Origin: a bacterium UBP14_UBA6098
GTDB lineage: Bacteria > UBP14 > UBA6098
NCBI GenBank assembly: GCA_002428525.1
Contig: DIWU01000015.1
Coordinates: 62,001 to 126,000, forward strand
Length of the DNA: 64,000 nt
Direction: 5' to 3'
In this document: positions 14,490-24,076 of the stretch, piece after piece
Layout: each line of letters begins with the position of its first letter
How positions within the stretch are numbered: position 1 is the stretch's first letter
The notes under the pieces: generated by a model
Database searches by the model: none
What the model was told of the DNA's origin: nothing
What the model saw: the letters and a program-made list of their open reading frames with translations, nothing else
Translations under genes and position numbers: made by a program

Positions 14490-17400
14490 CCGAGGCGCGG
14501 CGCAAAATATTCAGCTTCCTTCGTTCGGGGCAAAATTCATTCACCGCGGTGCAGGCCGGCGGCGGGGCGATAGTCGCCCTTTCGTCGGTGATCCTTTCCG
14601 CGCTGGCGCTGTCCGCGCTGAACGGTCTTTTCTTCATGAACTCGGCCGCTCGAAGCGTGTTATTCTTCGCGTGGATGGCGGTTTCGATATTATCGATTAT
14701 CAGGTGGGTCGTTTGGCCGGTGCTGAAGCGACCGAGCCTGCGCTTCGTCGCGATCGCCCTCGAATCAGCCTATCCGCAGATCAAAACGAGGCTTGTATCC
14801 TCGTTCGATCTCTTGGCTGTCGATTCCGACCGGCTCGGCTACTCGAAGCAACTCGTCGAGGCCGCGATTATCGACGCCGGTTCGTCTATCGATGGCCTGA
14901 GGCCGGGCAAGATCGCCCCTGTCTCGGCGCTTCGCGAGAACGCCGCCTTTCTCGGGCTGGCGCTGATATTGTCGCTCGGGCTTTTCACAGCGTTCCCGGC
15001 GACATTCCGCGAGGGACTAATTCGCGGGATGCGGCCCTTCGCGCATATCCCCCGCCCGACTATGACCTCGCTCAAAATCTCCCCCGGCGACACTCAAATC
15101 ACGAAATACTCCACGCTCGAGGTCGAGATCGAGGCCGCGGGAAAACTCCCCGAGAAAGTGACTATCTACCGCAGGTTCGAGGGCGAGCGCGAGGAACGAG
15201 GCTATCCGGCGGTCAAGGTCGAGAAGAGCCACCGCGAATGGGGCTTCGCCTTCGAGGATGTCAAGCGCGACTTCACCTACCGCGTCGAGGGCGGGGATTT
15301 TGTCAGCAAGCAGTTCGAGGTCGAGGTCGTTGACCGGCCGCGAATAGTGAATATGATTATCACCCTAAATTTCCCGGCCCATACAGGCCTCGCGTCCCAA
15401 CGCCTCGACGAGAACGAAGGCTCTATCGATGTGCCCTACGGCACGAGGGTCTCGATCGAGGCGCGCTTCTCGAAGGAGATCGCCTCGGGAGCACTTGTCT
15501 TTTCCGACACTACCGAACGAGCCTTGACAATCGAGGACAAAACCGGCAAAGCGAGCTTCGGCGCGACAAAGAATTTCAGCTATCATATCGCGGTGCTCGA
15601 CGCCGAGGGCCTTCAGAACGACGACCCCATCGAATACCCGATCCGCGTCCGTATGGACGAGTTCCCCTCGGTCGAGATCACCGCGCCCGCAGTCGATATC
15701 CAGCTCACCGAGGAGCTGAAGATACCGCTATCGTTCATCGCGGAGGACGACTACGGCTTCTCGAAATTCGTCGTCGCTCATATTGTCCAAAGCTCGCAGA
15801 ACGACACCGTCAGAACGCGCATTCCGGCGGAGGTCGCCGGCCTAAGGCAGGTCGGGATAAATTACCTTTGGGACCTCGATCCCTACAACCTTGAGCCGGA
15901 GGATATCATTCTATATTGGGTCGAGGCCTACGACAACGACGCGCTGACCGGCCCCAAGATGGACGCCAGCAAGGTCTATTCGGCGCGCTTCCCCGGAATC
16001 GAGGAGATCTTCGAGGAGATTGCCGACGAACGCGAGATGCAGGTTTTCGATATGCAGGAGATTGCGCGCCAAGAGCGCGATCTCTCGAAGGAGCTTGCCC
16101 AAGTGACACGCGAACTTCGCTCCGAGCCCGAGGTCAGCTATGAAAAGCGCGAGGACCTTCGCGAGGCACTTCAAAAGCAGGAGCAACTCCTCGAGGAACT
16201 TGAGAAAGCCGCCGAGGACTACCAGCAAACCACCGACAAGGTGGTCGATCAGCAGATGGCCGCCTCGGAGATAATCGAAAAGATGATGGAGATTCAAAAA
16301 CTCCTCGACGAGGTCGCCACGGAGGAGATGCGCGAGGCGATGAAGAAGCTTCAGGAAGCCCTCGACTCGATGGACCCCGAGGAGCTCAAGCGCGCCGCCG
16401 AGCAATTCCAGATGAGCCAAGATGAGCTTATGGAGCGCCTCGAAAGGACGCTTTCACTGCTCAAGCGAATGCAGATCGAGCAACGCATCGAGGATATGAA
16501 GAACCTCGCCGACAAACTCAAAGAGATGCAAGAGGAGATCGGCGAGGGCCTCGAAAAGGGCAACAAATCCAAAGAAGACCTCGAGCGGATGCAGGACAGG
16601 GTGACCAAGGGTAGCGAGCTACTCGAAAAGGGCACCGAGGAGCTTGCCAAGATGATGGAGGAGTTCTCCGATATGCCCTCCGAGGACGCAAAGCAGATCT
16701 CCGACGCAATGAAGCAGAACAGCCCGAGCAAGAAATCCGGCCAATGCAAGGGCTCGATGCAGTCCGGCGCGGCCAAACAGTGCCAAGCCCAATCGAAGGA
16801 GCTTTCCGACCAGCTCGAGCAGATACAAAAGCAACTCGCCCAGATGCAACAGCAAATGCAACAACAGATATCGGCGGAGCTTATCGCGGCGATGCGCAAG
16901 GCGGTATTCGAACTGCTCGATCTTTCTTCGAGGCAAGAGTCGCTCGGCTCGAAGCTCGCCCTCGACCTTCGGAGCTTCGATATAGCCCGCGGGCTTCTGC
17001 CCGAAGGCACACAGATCAGCTCGGCCCTCGGCCGCGTCACCGCCGATGTCATGGCCGCCGCGCAGAAGAATTTCAACCTTCCGCCGAGTATCGGCGCACT
17101 GCTCGGCAATGCCAACAAACAGGTCGCCGATATGCTCTCCGAACTCGCCGCCGGCAGGGGCTATAGCGCCCACCCGAAGAGCCTCGAGGCGATGGCCTCG
17201 ATGAATATCGCCGCGGAGAAGCTCCTCGAAACAATGGATCAGATGGGCAGTTCATCGAGCTGTAGCGGCTCGCAGAGCTTCTTCCAGCAGATGCAGGGGA
17301 TGTGCGACAAACAGGGGCAGATCAACTCGATGACTATGCCGATGGTTCAGGGCCAAGGCCAACAGGTGCAACCCGGCGGGATGTCGCTCGACCAGCAGGC

Positions 17401-17854
17401 CGCCGCGGCGCGCCTCGCCGCGGAGCAGGAGGCGGTCAAAAAGAGCGTTCAGGAGCTGGCCAAGGAGGCCGCCGGCAGGTCGGAGATCGCCGGCCGAATG
17501 GACGATATCGTCAGCGAGATGGAGGAGGTCGTCAAGGACCTCCGAAACCGTAGCGCCGACCAGCGCACACTCGAGCGCCAAGAGCGAATCTTGAGCCGTA
17601 TGCTCGATGTGCAAAAATCGCTTCATCGGCAGGAATACGAGGAACGGCGCATGAGCAAAACCGGCGAAAATATCCTCCGCCGTAGCCCGGACAGCCTGCC
17701 CGAAGACCTCGGCGAGCGAAGGGATATGCTTCAGCAACAGCTCCTCAGGGCATTGAACCAGCCCTACCCAAAGGAATACGAGAGCTTGATTAAAGACTAC
17801 TTCAAGGCCCTCCGCGAGGATAATCCCGAAGGACAGAGAATAGATGGAAAATAG
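14486..17854 (+). CDS. DUF4175-family large membrane protein with coiled coils
   Basis: 1122 residues. Two hydrophobic helices lie near residues 25-50 and 58-78 and a third near 150-172, putting the remainder in the periplasm. A beta-rich part (about 190-510) carries stretches such as YSTLEVEIEAAGKLPEKVTIY and DDYGFSKFVVAHIVQSS, the known DUF4175 layout. From about 515 to 790 it is a long charged coiled coil rich in E, K, Q and M (EEMREAMKKLQEALDSMDPEE), then a Gln/Met-rich region and a helical C-terminus. Family knowledge: DUF4175 proteins accompany DUF4159 and MoxR-linked genes. It overlaps both neighbours, which supports a joint complex at the envelope. Confidence 0.87.
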   Translation: MTEARRKIFSFLRSGQNSFTAVQAGGGAIVALSSVILSALALSALNGLFFMNSAARSVLFFAWMAVSILSIIRWVVWPVLKRPSLRFVAIALESAYPQIKTRLVSSFDLLAVDSDRLGYSKQLVEAAIIDAGSSIDGLRPGKIAPVSALRENAAFLGLALILSLGLFTAFPATFREGLIRGMRPFAHIPRPTMTSLKISPGDTQITKYSTLEVEIEAAGKLPEKVTIYRRFEGEREERGYPAVKVEKSHREWGFAFEDVKRDFTYRVEGGDFVSKQFEVEVVDRPRIVNMIITLNFPAHTGLASQRLDENEGSIDVPYGTRVSIEARFSKEIASGALVFSDTTERALTIEDKTGKASFGATKNFSYHIAVLDAEGLQNDDPIEYPIRVRMDEFPSVEITAPAVDIQLTEELKIPLSFIAEDDYGFSKFVVAHIVQSSQNDTVRTRIPAEVAGLRQVGINYLWDLDPYNLEPEDIILYWVEAYDNDALTGPKMDASKVYSARFPGIEEIFEEIADEREMQVFDMQEIARQERDLSKELAQVTRELRSEPEVSYEKREDLREALQKQEQLLEELEKAAEDYQQTTDKVVDQQMAASEIIEKMMEIQKLLDEVATEEMREAMKKLQEALDSMDPEELKRAAEQFQMSQDELMERLERTLSLLKRMQIEQRIEDMKNLADKLKEMQEEIGEGLEKGNKSKEDLERMQDRVTKGSELLEKGTEELAKMMEEFSDMPSEDAKQISDAMKQNSPSKKSGQCKGSMQSGAAKQCQAQSKELSDQLEQIQKQLAQMQQQMQQQISAELIAAMRKAVFELLDLSSRQESLGSKLALDLRSFDIARGLLPEGTQISSALGRVTADVMAAAQKNFNLPPSIGALLGNANKQVADMLSELAAGRGYSAHPKSLEAMASMNIAAEKLLETMDQMGSSSSCSGSQSFFQQMQGMCDKQGQINSMTMPMVQGQGQQVQPGGMSLDQQAAAARLAAEQEAVKKSVQELAKEAAGRSEIAGRMDDIVSEMEEVVKDLRNRSADQRTLERQERILSRMLDVQKSLHRQEYEERRMSKTGENILRRSPDSLPEDLGERRDMLQQQLLRALNQPYPKEYESLIKDYFKALREDNPEGQRIDGK

Positions 17855-19595
17855 AGTATTCAAAATCCTTGTAATATTGACCGCTCTCGCCCTCGGGCTT
17901 TTCGCGGATAATGCCCGCGATATCGAGCTTTCCCGCCGTTATGTCGCGTTGGGGAAGTTTGCCGAAGCGCGGGAGATCCTCGAGCCGCTTCTCGCCACGA
18001 ACCCGAACGACTTATCTCTGCGATTGCTCCTGAAGCAAACCTATAGGGCGCTCAAGGACAACGAAGCACTTCTTGGGATTGTCGAAGCCGAGCTTGCTGT
18101 GAGTCCCAATGACGCTGGATTATGGATCGAACTCGGCGAAATCGCACTCGCCTCGGGACAAGCCGACAAGGCGAAAAAGGCCTTCAAGACAGCGGTCGAT
18201 TTGGCCCCTGCGGATGAGGCGAAGATACTGGCGATCTTCAAATCCTATATGGCTTGGGGATACAGCGCCGAGGCCGCCGAACTGCTCCTTTCAGCGAGAA
18301 AGCAGAGCGGCAGAAAGGCCGCCTTCGCCCTCGAAATCGCCTCGATTCACGAGGTCGCCAACGACTGGCCGAAGGCCGCAGACGAATACGCCCTCTATCT
18401 CGGCGAATATCCCGACAGGTTCCCGGATATCGAGCGGCGCATGAACGAGGTCTCCGCAGATCCCGACCAGCTGGAAAAGCTTGTCGCGGCTGTCACCAAG
18501 CTCAAGGACAAGGGCGTAGAGGGTGACCGGATCGACCAGATGCTCGCGCGACTGCGTGTTCGGCAGGGGGATTATGTTTCCGCGGTAAAGAGCCTGATCG
18601 AGGCCGAGAGCAAGCGGCGCATGAAGGGGTTGTTCCTCGTCGGTTTCATGAGGGAGGCGCTCGCCGCTGGCGCTCATTCGGCGGTGATTACCGCCGGCGA
18701 ATACCTCGCCGACGCGGAGCCGCGCTTCTCGCAGGAATCGAATCTGACGATGGCCTATTCACTCCGCGCGACAAAGCGCGTTGACGAGGCGATTAAAACG
18801 CTCACCCCTCTTACGAAATCGAAGTCGCCGAATATCGCCGCCGAGGCGACTGCGCTACTCGGCACGATATATCTCGAGGATAAGGCCGACGCGAAGACCG
18901 CGCGCGGCTATTTCGAAGAGGCGATAAAGTCCTATCCGAGGGCTCCGCAGACCGGCCCTGCCTTCCGAGGCCTCGCGGAGGTGTATTTCCAAAGCGACGA
19001 TTTCGAGTCCGCCGAAGGACTGCTTCGCCAAAGGCGGGCTGTCTCTCCGGACGATCCATGGGCGCTGTTCGGCCTTGGCGAACTGGCCTTCTTCCGCGGC
19101 GCAACCGATACCGCCGGAGCGATTTTCAAAGACCTTGCGATCGGTTTCCCAAAATCCGAGGAGGCCAACGACGCTGTCGAGTATCTTGCCCTCTTCGCCG
19201 ACGCCTCGAAAAGCGGCGACCTCGGGCAAATTGCCTCGGCCTTCAGGGAACTTCGCAAGGGCGAATTAAAAAACGCCCTGACGGGATTCGACGAACTCAT
19301 AGATAAACACTCCTCGGAACCATGGGCGGATTTGCTCCTGTGGGAGCGCGCGCACCTGAAACTCCGCATGGGCGATGAGCTTGGTTATCGAACCGATCTA
19401 AAATCGATTTCCGAGGTCTTCCCAGACGGCTATCACGCCGCGCAGGCCTTAGAACTCCTCGGCGACTCCGCCCTCGAAAGCGGCGACCTCGACGGCGCGA
19501 GGCATTATTTCAACACGATTTTAGTCGATTATTCCGGCGCGGTCAACCTCGAACGGGTTCGCGAAAAACTGCGCAAGATGCCGGGGAATATTTGA
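17844..19595 (+). CDS. Exported TPR-repeat protein
   Basis: 583 residues. A signal peptide (about residues 1-22, VILTALALGLFADN) is followed by tetratricopeptide-type helical pairs along the whole length, for example ARDIELSRRYVALGKFAEAREILEPLL, DAGLWIELGEIALASGQADKAKKAFK and WALFGLGELAFFRGATDTAGAIFKDLA (each quoted from a separate repeat, within residues 24-460). It should act as a periplasmic scaffold. The start overlaps the end of the DUF4175 gene by 11 bases and the stop overlaps prmC, so it is translated with the envelope proteins. No enzymatic domain seen. Confidence 0.85.
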   Translation: MENRVFKILVILTALALGLFADNARDIELSRRYVALGKFAEAREILEPLLATNPNDLSLRLLLKQTYRALKDNEALLGIVEAELAVSPNDAGLWIELGEIALASGQADKAKKAFKTAVDLAPADEAKILAIFKSYMAWGYSAEAAELLLSARKQSGRKAAFALEIASIHEVANDWPKAADEYALYLGEYPDRFPDIERRMNEVSADPDQLEKLVAAVTKLKDKGVEGDRIDQMLARLRVRQGDYVSAVKSLIEAESKRRMKGLFLVGFMREALAAGAHSAVITAGEYLADAEPRFSQESNLTMAYSLRATKRVDEAIKTLTPLTKSKSPNIAAEATALLGTIYLEDKADAKTARGYFEEAIKSYPRAPQTGPAFRGLAEVYFQSDDFESAEGLLRQRRAVSPDDPWALFGLGELAFFRGATDTAGAIFKDLAIGFPKSEEANDAVEYLALFADASKSGDLGQIASAFRELRKGELKNALTGFDELIDKHSSEPWADLLLWERAHLKLRMGDELGYRTDLKSISEVFPDGYHAAQALELLGDSALESGDLDGARHYFNTILVDYSGAVNLERVREKLRKMPGNI

Positions 19596-20419
19596 AAATA
19601 CGCGAGATATTGGCTATAGCCGAGGAGCGCCTTCGGAACGGGGGAGTCGAAAGCCCCGAACTCGAGGCTCGCTGGATAGTCGAGTTCGTATTCGGGAAGG
19701 CCTTTATAGGTCTTTTCAACGAGGTCGATTATGACGATTCGAAGACGGAACAAGTCGATCGATATATTGACCGCAGACTCGACGGCGAGCCGCTACAGCT
19801 TGTCTTGGGCGAATGGGATTTTTTCGGCAGGGCATTCGCGTTCGAGCGGGGGGTGTTTATTCCTCGCCCTGAGACCGAGGGGCTTGTGGAATTAGCCTTG
19901 AGATATTTAGCGGATTACCCCGCAGTGGGTTTTGAGTTTGGAATCGGGAGCGGCGCGATCTCGGTCAGCCTTCTTTGCGAGAGGCCTCAGCTTAGGATGG
20001 TCGCTATCGATGTAAATCCCTTAGCGCTCGAGCTTTCGAGAAAAAATGCCTCGAAGCACGGAGTCGAAGACAGGCTCGAACTTCTGCCGGCCTCGGAGTT
20101 CGAGGCCGGCGAAGAGCGTTTCGATTTTGTGATCGGCAATCCGCCCTATATCCTTTCGAGCGAGATGGCCGAGCTTCCGCGCGAGGTTCGCTATGATCCG
20201 CCCGAGGCCCTCGACGGCGGCGAAGACGGCCTTCGCGAGATTCGGAAGATAATCGATATATCGAAAAATGGCCTAAAGAGCGGGGGTTTTATTCTGATCG
20301 AGATCCACGAGAAAAAAGCCGTGGAGACCTCGGGACTTTTTACAAAGGGTTTTTCAAAAACGAAAATCTTCCGTGATCTTGCAGGGAAAGATAGATATTT
20401 GCTTGCATTCAAGGAGTAA
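19592..20419 (+). CDS. prmC: Peptide chain release factor N5-glutamine methyltransferase
   Basis: 275 residues with a TTG start that overlaps the preceding TPR gene by four bases (TTGA). The N-terminal helical domain is followed by the family hallmark IPRPETE at 90-96, a SAM-binding glycine loop FEFGIGSGAIS at 114-124 (the usual DLGTGSG here reads EFGIGSG) and the catalytic NPPY at 183-186. PrmC methylates the glutamine of the GGQ motif in RF1 and RF2. The usual prfA partner is not adjacent; instead prmC rides at the end of the DUF4159-DUF4175-TPR operon. Confidence 0.94.
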   Translation: MKIREILAIAEERLRNGGVESPELEARWIVEFVFGKAFIGLFNEVDYDDSKTEQVDRYIDRRLDGEPLQLVLGEWDFFGRAFAFERGVFIPRPETEGLVELALRYLADYPAVGFEFGIGSGAISVSLLCERPQLRMVAIDVNPLALELSRKNASKHGVEDRLELLPASEFEAGEERFDFVIGNPPYILSSEMAELPREVRYDPPEALDGGEDGLREIRKIIDISKNGLKSGGFILIEIHEKKAVETSGLFTKGFSKTKIFRDLAGKDRYLLAFKE

Positions 20420-20423
20420 TACT

Positions 20424-21155
20424 ATGGAAAGAAGTATCGGCAGATTGAATTGGCGCGAGTTTCAGGAGGCCGTCAAAGAAAGCAGTGGCGTTATCCTTCC
20501 GATCGGGACTATAGAGGCGCACGGTTGCACCAACCTCGCAACCGATGTCACGATTCCCGAGTTCATCGCGGAAAGGCTCGCCGAACAACTGAACCTACTG
20601 GTTGCGCCCTCGATTAACTACGGCATCACGCGGACATTGCTCCCGATCGCCGGCTCGATGACTGTCTCGCCGGAGAGCTTCGAGAGCTACACGCTCGATG
20701 TCGCCGAGTCGCTCATACGAAACGGCTTCGAGTATATCGTTTTCATGAACGGCCACGGCGGGCATATCGCCGAGCTCGCGCGAGTCGCGCAAAACCTCTG
20801 GAAAAAGACCTCCGGCAAGAGCATTGTCGTTCATTGGTGGCAGTTCTGCGAACCGCTGACCGAAAGGCTACTCGGCGAGGCCGGCGGCCACTGCGGCCTC
20901 GATGAAACATATATGGTGATGGCGGCGGATAAATCCCTCGTCAAGCCCGAACAAGCCACTCCCGAATCCGCCTTCCTCGTCCGCGACGGCGTCTATCCCT
21001 ACCCAAATGCCGGATCGATTCTCCTCTACAAAGAGGGCCAAGGAATGCCCCGCTTCGACGAGACCGAAGCGGAAAAATACTCCGAAGCCGTTATCGAATA
21101 TATCGTCGAATATATCCGCGAAGTTCTCGCAGGTTGGAAATACCACTCTCTGTAA
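20424..21155 (+). CDS. Creatininase-family metal-dependent amidohydrolase
   Basis: 243 residues from ATG 20424; AAGGAG eight bases upstream selects this start over an in-frame one inside prmC. Metal-binding landmarks of the family are present: LPIGTIEAHGCTNLATDV (the usual acid/His/Asp site), MNGHGGHIAEL, and GGHCGLDETYMVM (His and acidic ligands). Family members include creatinine amidohydrolase, formamide hydrolases of riboflavin/F420 pathways (ArfB) and the mycofactocin peptidase MftE. None of those pathways is visible here, so the substrate is open. Confidence 0.88.
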   Translation: MERSIGRLNWREFQEAVKESSGVILPIGTIEAHGCTNLATDVTIPEFIAERLAEQLNLLVAPSINYGITRTLLPIAGSMTVSPESFESYTLDVAESLIRNGFEYIVFMNGHGGHIAELARVAQNLWKKTSGKSIVVHWWQFCEPLTERLLGEAGGHCGLDETYMVMAADKSLVKPEQATPESAFLVRDGVYPYPNAGSILLYKEGQGMPRFDETEAEKYSEAVIEYIVEYIREVLAGWKYHSL

Positions 21156-21479
21156 AGTCCCACTGTGCCGGGGGGCGTCGGAGCCCCCTCCTCGAAAGGC
21201 GTCGGGAAATAAACCTTTAAGCGATAGTCTGTCCGCCTTTCGAGGAGGGGGCCAACGAGTCGGCCGGCGGACTATTGTCTTTAAAAGCTATGTTTTATGC
21301 CGGCCGACTCGTCACGCCGCGCCGAGGGCGCGGCGCGCGACGCCCCCCATGTTGGGGGGGTATTTGCCAATATGGCAAACCGCATTACGATGCATGTAGA
21401 TGCATATATAATAATGAAAGCAACCTCATTAGTTATAAAAAGATAGGTTTGGCATTATGTTTGCAAAAGAAGCCTTGAG
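21156..21479 (+). other. Intergenic region with a fold-back element
   Basis: No gene seen. It is dominated by the nested inverted-repeat element at 21170-21348. The following 130 bases are AT-richer and lead to the receiver-protein gene, without a clear ribosome-binding site. Confidence 0.5.
21170..21348. repeat. Nested fold-back element (outer stem with three hairpins)
   Basis: Four perfect inverted repeats are nested. The outer stem is GGGGGGCGTCG (21170-21180) with CGACGCCCCCC (21338-21348). Inside lie a 19-bp stem between 21183-21201 and 21234-21252 with a 32-base loop, a 14-bp stem ACGAGTCGGCCGGC (21255-21268) with GCCGGCCGACTCGT (21299-21312), and an 8-bp stem GCCGCGCC (21316-21323) with GGCGCGGC (21327-21334) around GAG. 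The result would be a cloverleaf-like fold in single-stranded DNA or RNA. It is more GC-rich than its flanks. It could be a non-autonomous mobile or REP-like element or a structured RNA. Confidence 0.85.
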
Positions 21480-21863
21480 ATGAAAAGTATGGATCAAATA
21501 TTAATTATCGAAGATGATACTAATGCCTCGGCATCGATGTGTGAGTTTTTCGATAGTTACGACATCGGGTGCGTATGTGTTAGGAATGCCGTGGACTTCG
21601 AGAGGGAGTTGGGGCGGGGCTTTTACGCGGCGCTTATTGATATTAATCTTCAGGGCGGGGTCGATGGGCTTACGCTTTTGAAGAGGATAAAACAGGACTT
21701 TCCTGAGATGTTCACGATAGTGATGACCGCTCGGGATATTCAGGATAAACGCATAGAGAGTATAGCTTTGGGGGCGGATGCCTTTTTAGGCAAACCTATC
21801 GATCTCGTCGAGCTTGCGAAGATATTGAAGTTGACTCGGCCCGCTGTCAGAAGTGAGGTTTGA
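21480..21863 (+). CDS. Stand-alone response-regulator receiver domain
   Basis: 127 residues, the length of a single CheY-like receiver. The acidic pocket is E11-D12-D13 in ILIIEDD, the phosphoacceptor is Asp54 in ALIDINL, the switch threonine is T83 in IVMTARD, and the conserved lysine is K105 in FLGKPID. There is no output domain, so it must work by protein contact or as a phosphorelay intermediate. No histidine kinase is adjacent; a diguanylate cyclase lies 2.2 kb downstream on the same strand. A second ATG three codons in (MDQILIIEDD) is an equally plausible start. Confidence 0.92.
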   Translation: MKSMDQILIIEDDTNASASMCEFFDSYDIGCVCVRNAVDFERELGRGFYAALIDINLQGGVDGLTLLKRIKQDFPEMFTIVMTARDIQDKRIESIALGADAFLGKPIDLVELAKILKLTRPAVRSEV

Positions 21864-22111
21864 TGGAGTTTAGTATAGTCGATTCATTTAGCGATTATAA
21901 TGTTTGAGTGCTTTTTGATTTGAGTTTGGAAAATGGTAGCTCGTTCGATTGGATATCGCTCCTTGGGATTCATTCGAGCTACCGAAAACGGGAAAGCCGT
22001 CTTCGATCGCGGCAAATGAGGATTGCGAAAGATGCGGCGGACGCTATCAACATTAGCGCTTTTCGGGACGGCTTTTCCCAAGTTAAGGAAATATCGACCT
22101 TGGAGGTCAAT

Positions 22112-23032
22112 ATGGCCGTAATCTTTATCATACTTTTTTCGGTTGTATCGTTGATTGCGCAGGACAGTCTCGTCGCAGTCCCCGAATGGGGCGATATAGA
22201 GATCGAGGGCCAGCTTTCCGCCGATTCGCTCGCGCAGAACGACACGCTCGTTTTCACTGTCAGCCTTAGGCTTCGCGGCAATCCCGACGATTATGCGATA
22301 GCCGAGCCGGGGATCCCACCTGTGAGCAATCTCTCGCTTGTCGCGACGGCGCAGGCAAATCGCACGGAGCGCGGCGATGGCGGCACGGAGCTGATTAAAC
22401 AATACAAATATACATTTACACCGATCTCGATCGGCATGGCCTATATAAACCCGCTCCGCGTTCAATATGTTTATGTCCCCAACGGCGAGAGCCGGACTTT
22501 GGCCACAAACAGGCTCGAGGTGAAGATCTCCGAGCCGGTGATCCCCCCTAAGGGAATCGATTGGGTTGTCGTGTTAATAGTTCTGATCGTCGTTAGCGCC
22601 GGTGCGACTTTGGCCTTCATCTTGTCTAAAAGGGCACAGGTTAAAACCACCGAGGTCGAGGCCGAGCCCGAAGCGCCCGAAGCGATCGCCCGCCAGAGAT
22701 TGGCTAATCTTAAGAATAATCGCGAGACAAATATCGCGAAATATATCGACGACGCCTCGCGCGTCCTATACAACTATATAAATGATCGATATGGAATCGA
22801 TTCGTCCCAGCTGACGCAGAAGGGGGTTGTCGCGGCGCTCGAGGGCAAGGGCGTTCCGGCCGCCGTTGCGAAGAACATCGATCACGCCTTCGGGCTTTGC
22901 GAGCAGATCCGTTTCGCCGCACAAAGGGCGACACCGGACGATCGCGACACTATCGAGGTGGCGCTCGAGACCCTACTCGCATACGGCGAGAAAGTCTATC
23001 TTAAAAACAAAGAGAATGAAGAAACAAAATAA
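22112..23032 (+). CDS. BatD-like membrane protein, first of three
   Basis: 306 residues from ATG 22112, picked because GGAGG lies five bases upstream and a signal peptide begins there (MAVIFIILFSVVSLIAQDS); longer in-frame readings lack these. The periplasmic part (about 20-145) has the immunoglobulin-like pattern of BatD/oxygen-tolerance proteins (SLAQNDTLVFTVSLRLRG). A transmembrane helix at about 153-177 (WVVVLIVLIVVSAGATLAFIL) leads to a cytoplasmic helical domain resembling DUF4381 (RQRLANLKNN, VLYNYINDRYGI). It opens the MoxR/Bat run, 30 bases before moxR. The preceding 248 bases hold a TATAAT at 21896-21901 but no good -35 box. Confidence 0.75.
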   Translation: MAVIFIILFSVVSLIAQDSLVAVPEWGDIEIEGQLSADSLAQNDTLVFTVSLRLRGNPDDYAIAEPGIPPVSNLSLVATAQANRTERGDGGTELIKQYKYTFTPISIGMAYINPLRVQYVYVPNGESRTLATNRLEVKISEPVIPPKGIDWVVVLIVLIVVSAGATLAFILSKRAQVKTTEVEAEPEAPEAIARQRLANLKNNRETNIAKYIDDASRVLYNYINDRYGIDSSQLTQKGVVAALEGKGVPAAVAKNIDHAFGLCEQIRFAAQRATPDDRDTIEVALETLLAYGEKVYLKNKENEETK

Positions 23033-23062
23033 GGCGCATAAAACCTTTCGAAGCGAGGTATT

Positions 23063-24052
23063 ATGAACGAAGAAATCACTAAACTGAACGAACGGATCGC
23101 CGCGGAATCGCAATTCATAGACGATATCCGCCGCGAATTCGCAAAGGTAATCGTCGGCCAGAGGCATATGGTGGATCGCTTGATTATCGGCCTTCTCGCC
23201 GACGGCCATGTGTTGCTCGAGGGCGTCCCCGGAATCGCGAAGACATTGTCGGTTCGGACCCTCGCCGATATTATTCAAGCCGATTTTAGGCGGATACAAT
23301 TCACGCCCGATCTGCTTCCGGCGGACATCATCGGAACACTGGTTTACAACCAAGCGAAGGGGACATTCACGACCAAGCAGGGCCCGATATTCTCGAATAT
23401 CATCCTGACCGACGAGATCAACCGCGCACCCGCAAAGGTCCAATCCGCACTGCTCGAGGCTATGCAGGAACGGCAGGTGACAATCGGCGACGAAACCTTC
23501 CCTCTGCCGAATCCCTTCATGGTCCTCGCGACCCAGAACCCCATCGAGCAACAGGGAACCTACCCGCTACCCGAGGCGCAGGTTGACAGGTTCCTCATGA
23601 AGGTCATCGTCAACTACCCCGATCGCGACGACGAGCGCAAGGTTATGCGCCTTCACGGCCAAATCCAACAGCCTAAGGCGAACGCAGTCGTTAAGCCCGA
23701 AGATATTATCCGCGCGCGGGCGACGGTTCGCGACATCTATGTCGATGAGAAGATCGAGACCTATATCCTCGATTTAGTCTTTGCGACGAGGAATCCCTCG
23801 CATTTCGGCCTCGACGAGCTTAGCGAGCTCATCCAATACGGCGCAAGCCCCAGAGCTACACTATATCTTCGGAGTTGCGCGCAGGCGAACGCCTTCATTC
23901 AACACCGAGGTTTCGTCACACCCGAGGATATTCGGACGATAGCGATGGATGTCCTTCGCCACAGGGTGATCGTCACCTACGAGGCCGAGGCCGAGGAGAT
24001 TACCGCGGAGGATGTTATCCGTAAGGTTCTCGGCGCGGTCGAGGTGCCTTGA
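23063..24052 (+). CDS. moxR: MoxR-family AAA+ ATPase
   Basis: 329 residues, full-length MoxR. Walker A is GVPGIAKT near residues 54-61, Walker B ILTDEINRAP near 113-122, sensor 1 ATQNP near 157-161, and the MoxR lid domain with EAQVDRFLMK and GASPRATLYL follows. Family knowledge: MoxR ATPases act as chaperones that assemble or activate protein complexes together with vWA-domain partners. Here DUF58, BatA and BatB lie in the same run of genes, so they are the likely partners. Confidence 0.96.
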   Translation: MNEEITKLNERIAAESQFIDDIRREFAKVIVGQRHMVDRLIIGLLADGHVLLEGVPGIAKTLSVRTLADIIQADFRRIQFTPDLLPADIIGTLVYNQAKGTFTTKQGPIFSNIILTDEINRAPAKVQSALLEAMQERQVTIGDETFPLPNPFMVLATQNPIEQQGTYPLPEAQVDRFLMKVIVNYPDRDDERKVMRLHGQIQQPKANAVVKPEDIIRARATVRDIYVDEKIETYILDLVFATRNPSHFGLDELSELIQYGASPRATLYLRSCAQANAFIQHRGFVTPEDIRTIAMDVLRHRVIVTYEAEAEEITAEDVIRKVLGAVEVP

Positions 24053-24076
24053 TTTTAAGAGATATATTCGAGATTT

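Noticed and set aside
21884..22465. Minus-strand 193-codon frame opposite the first BatD-like gene
   Set aside because: It lies antisense to a gene with signal peptide, ribosome site and family features; its own composition is unlike a protein.
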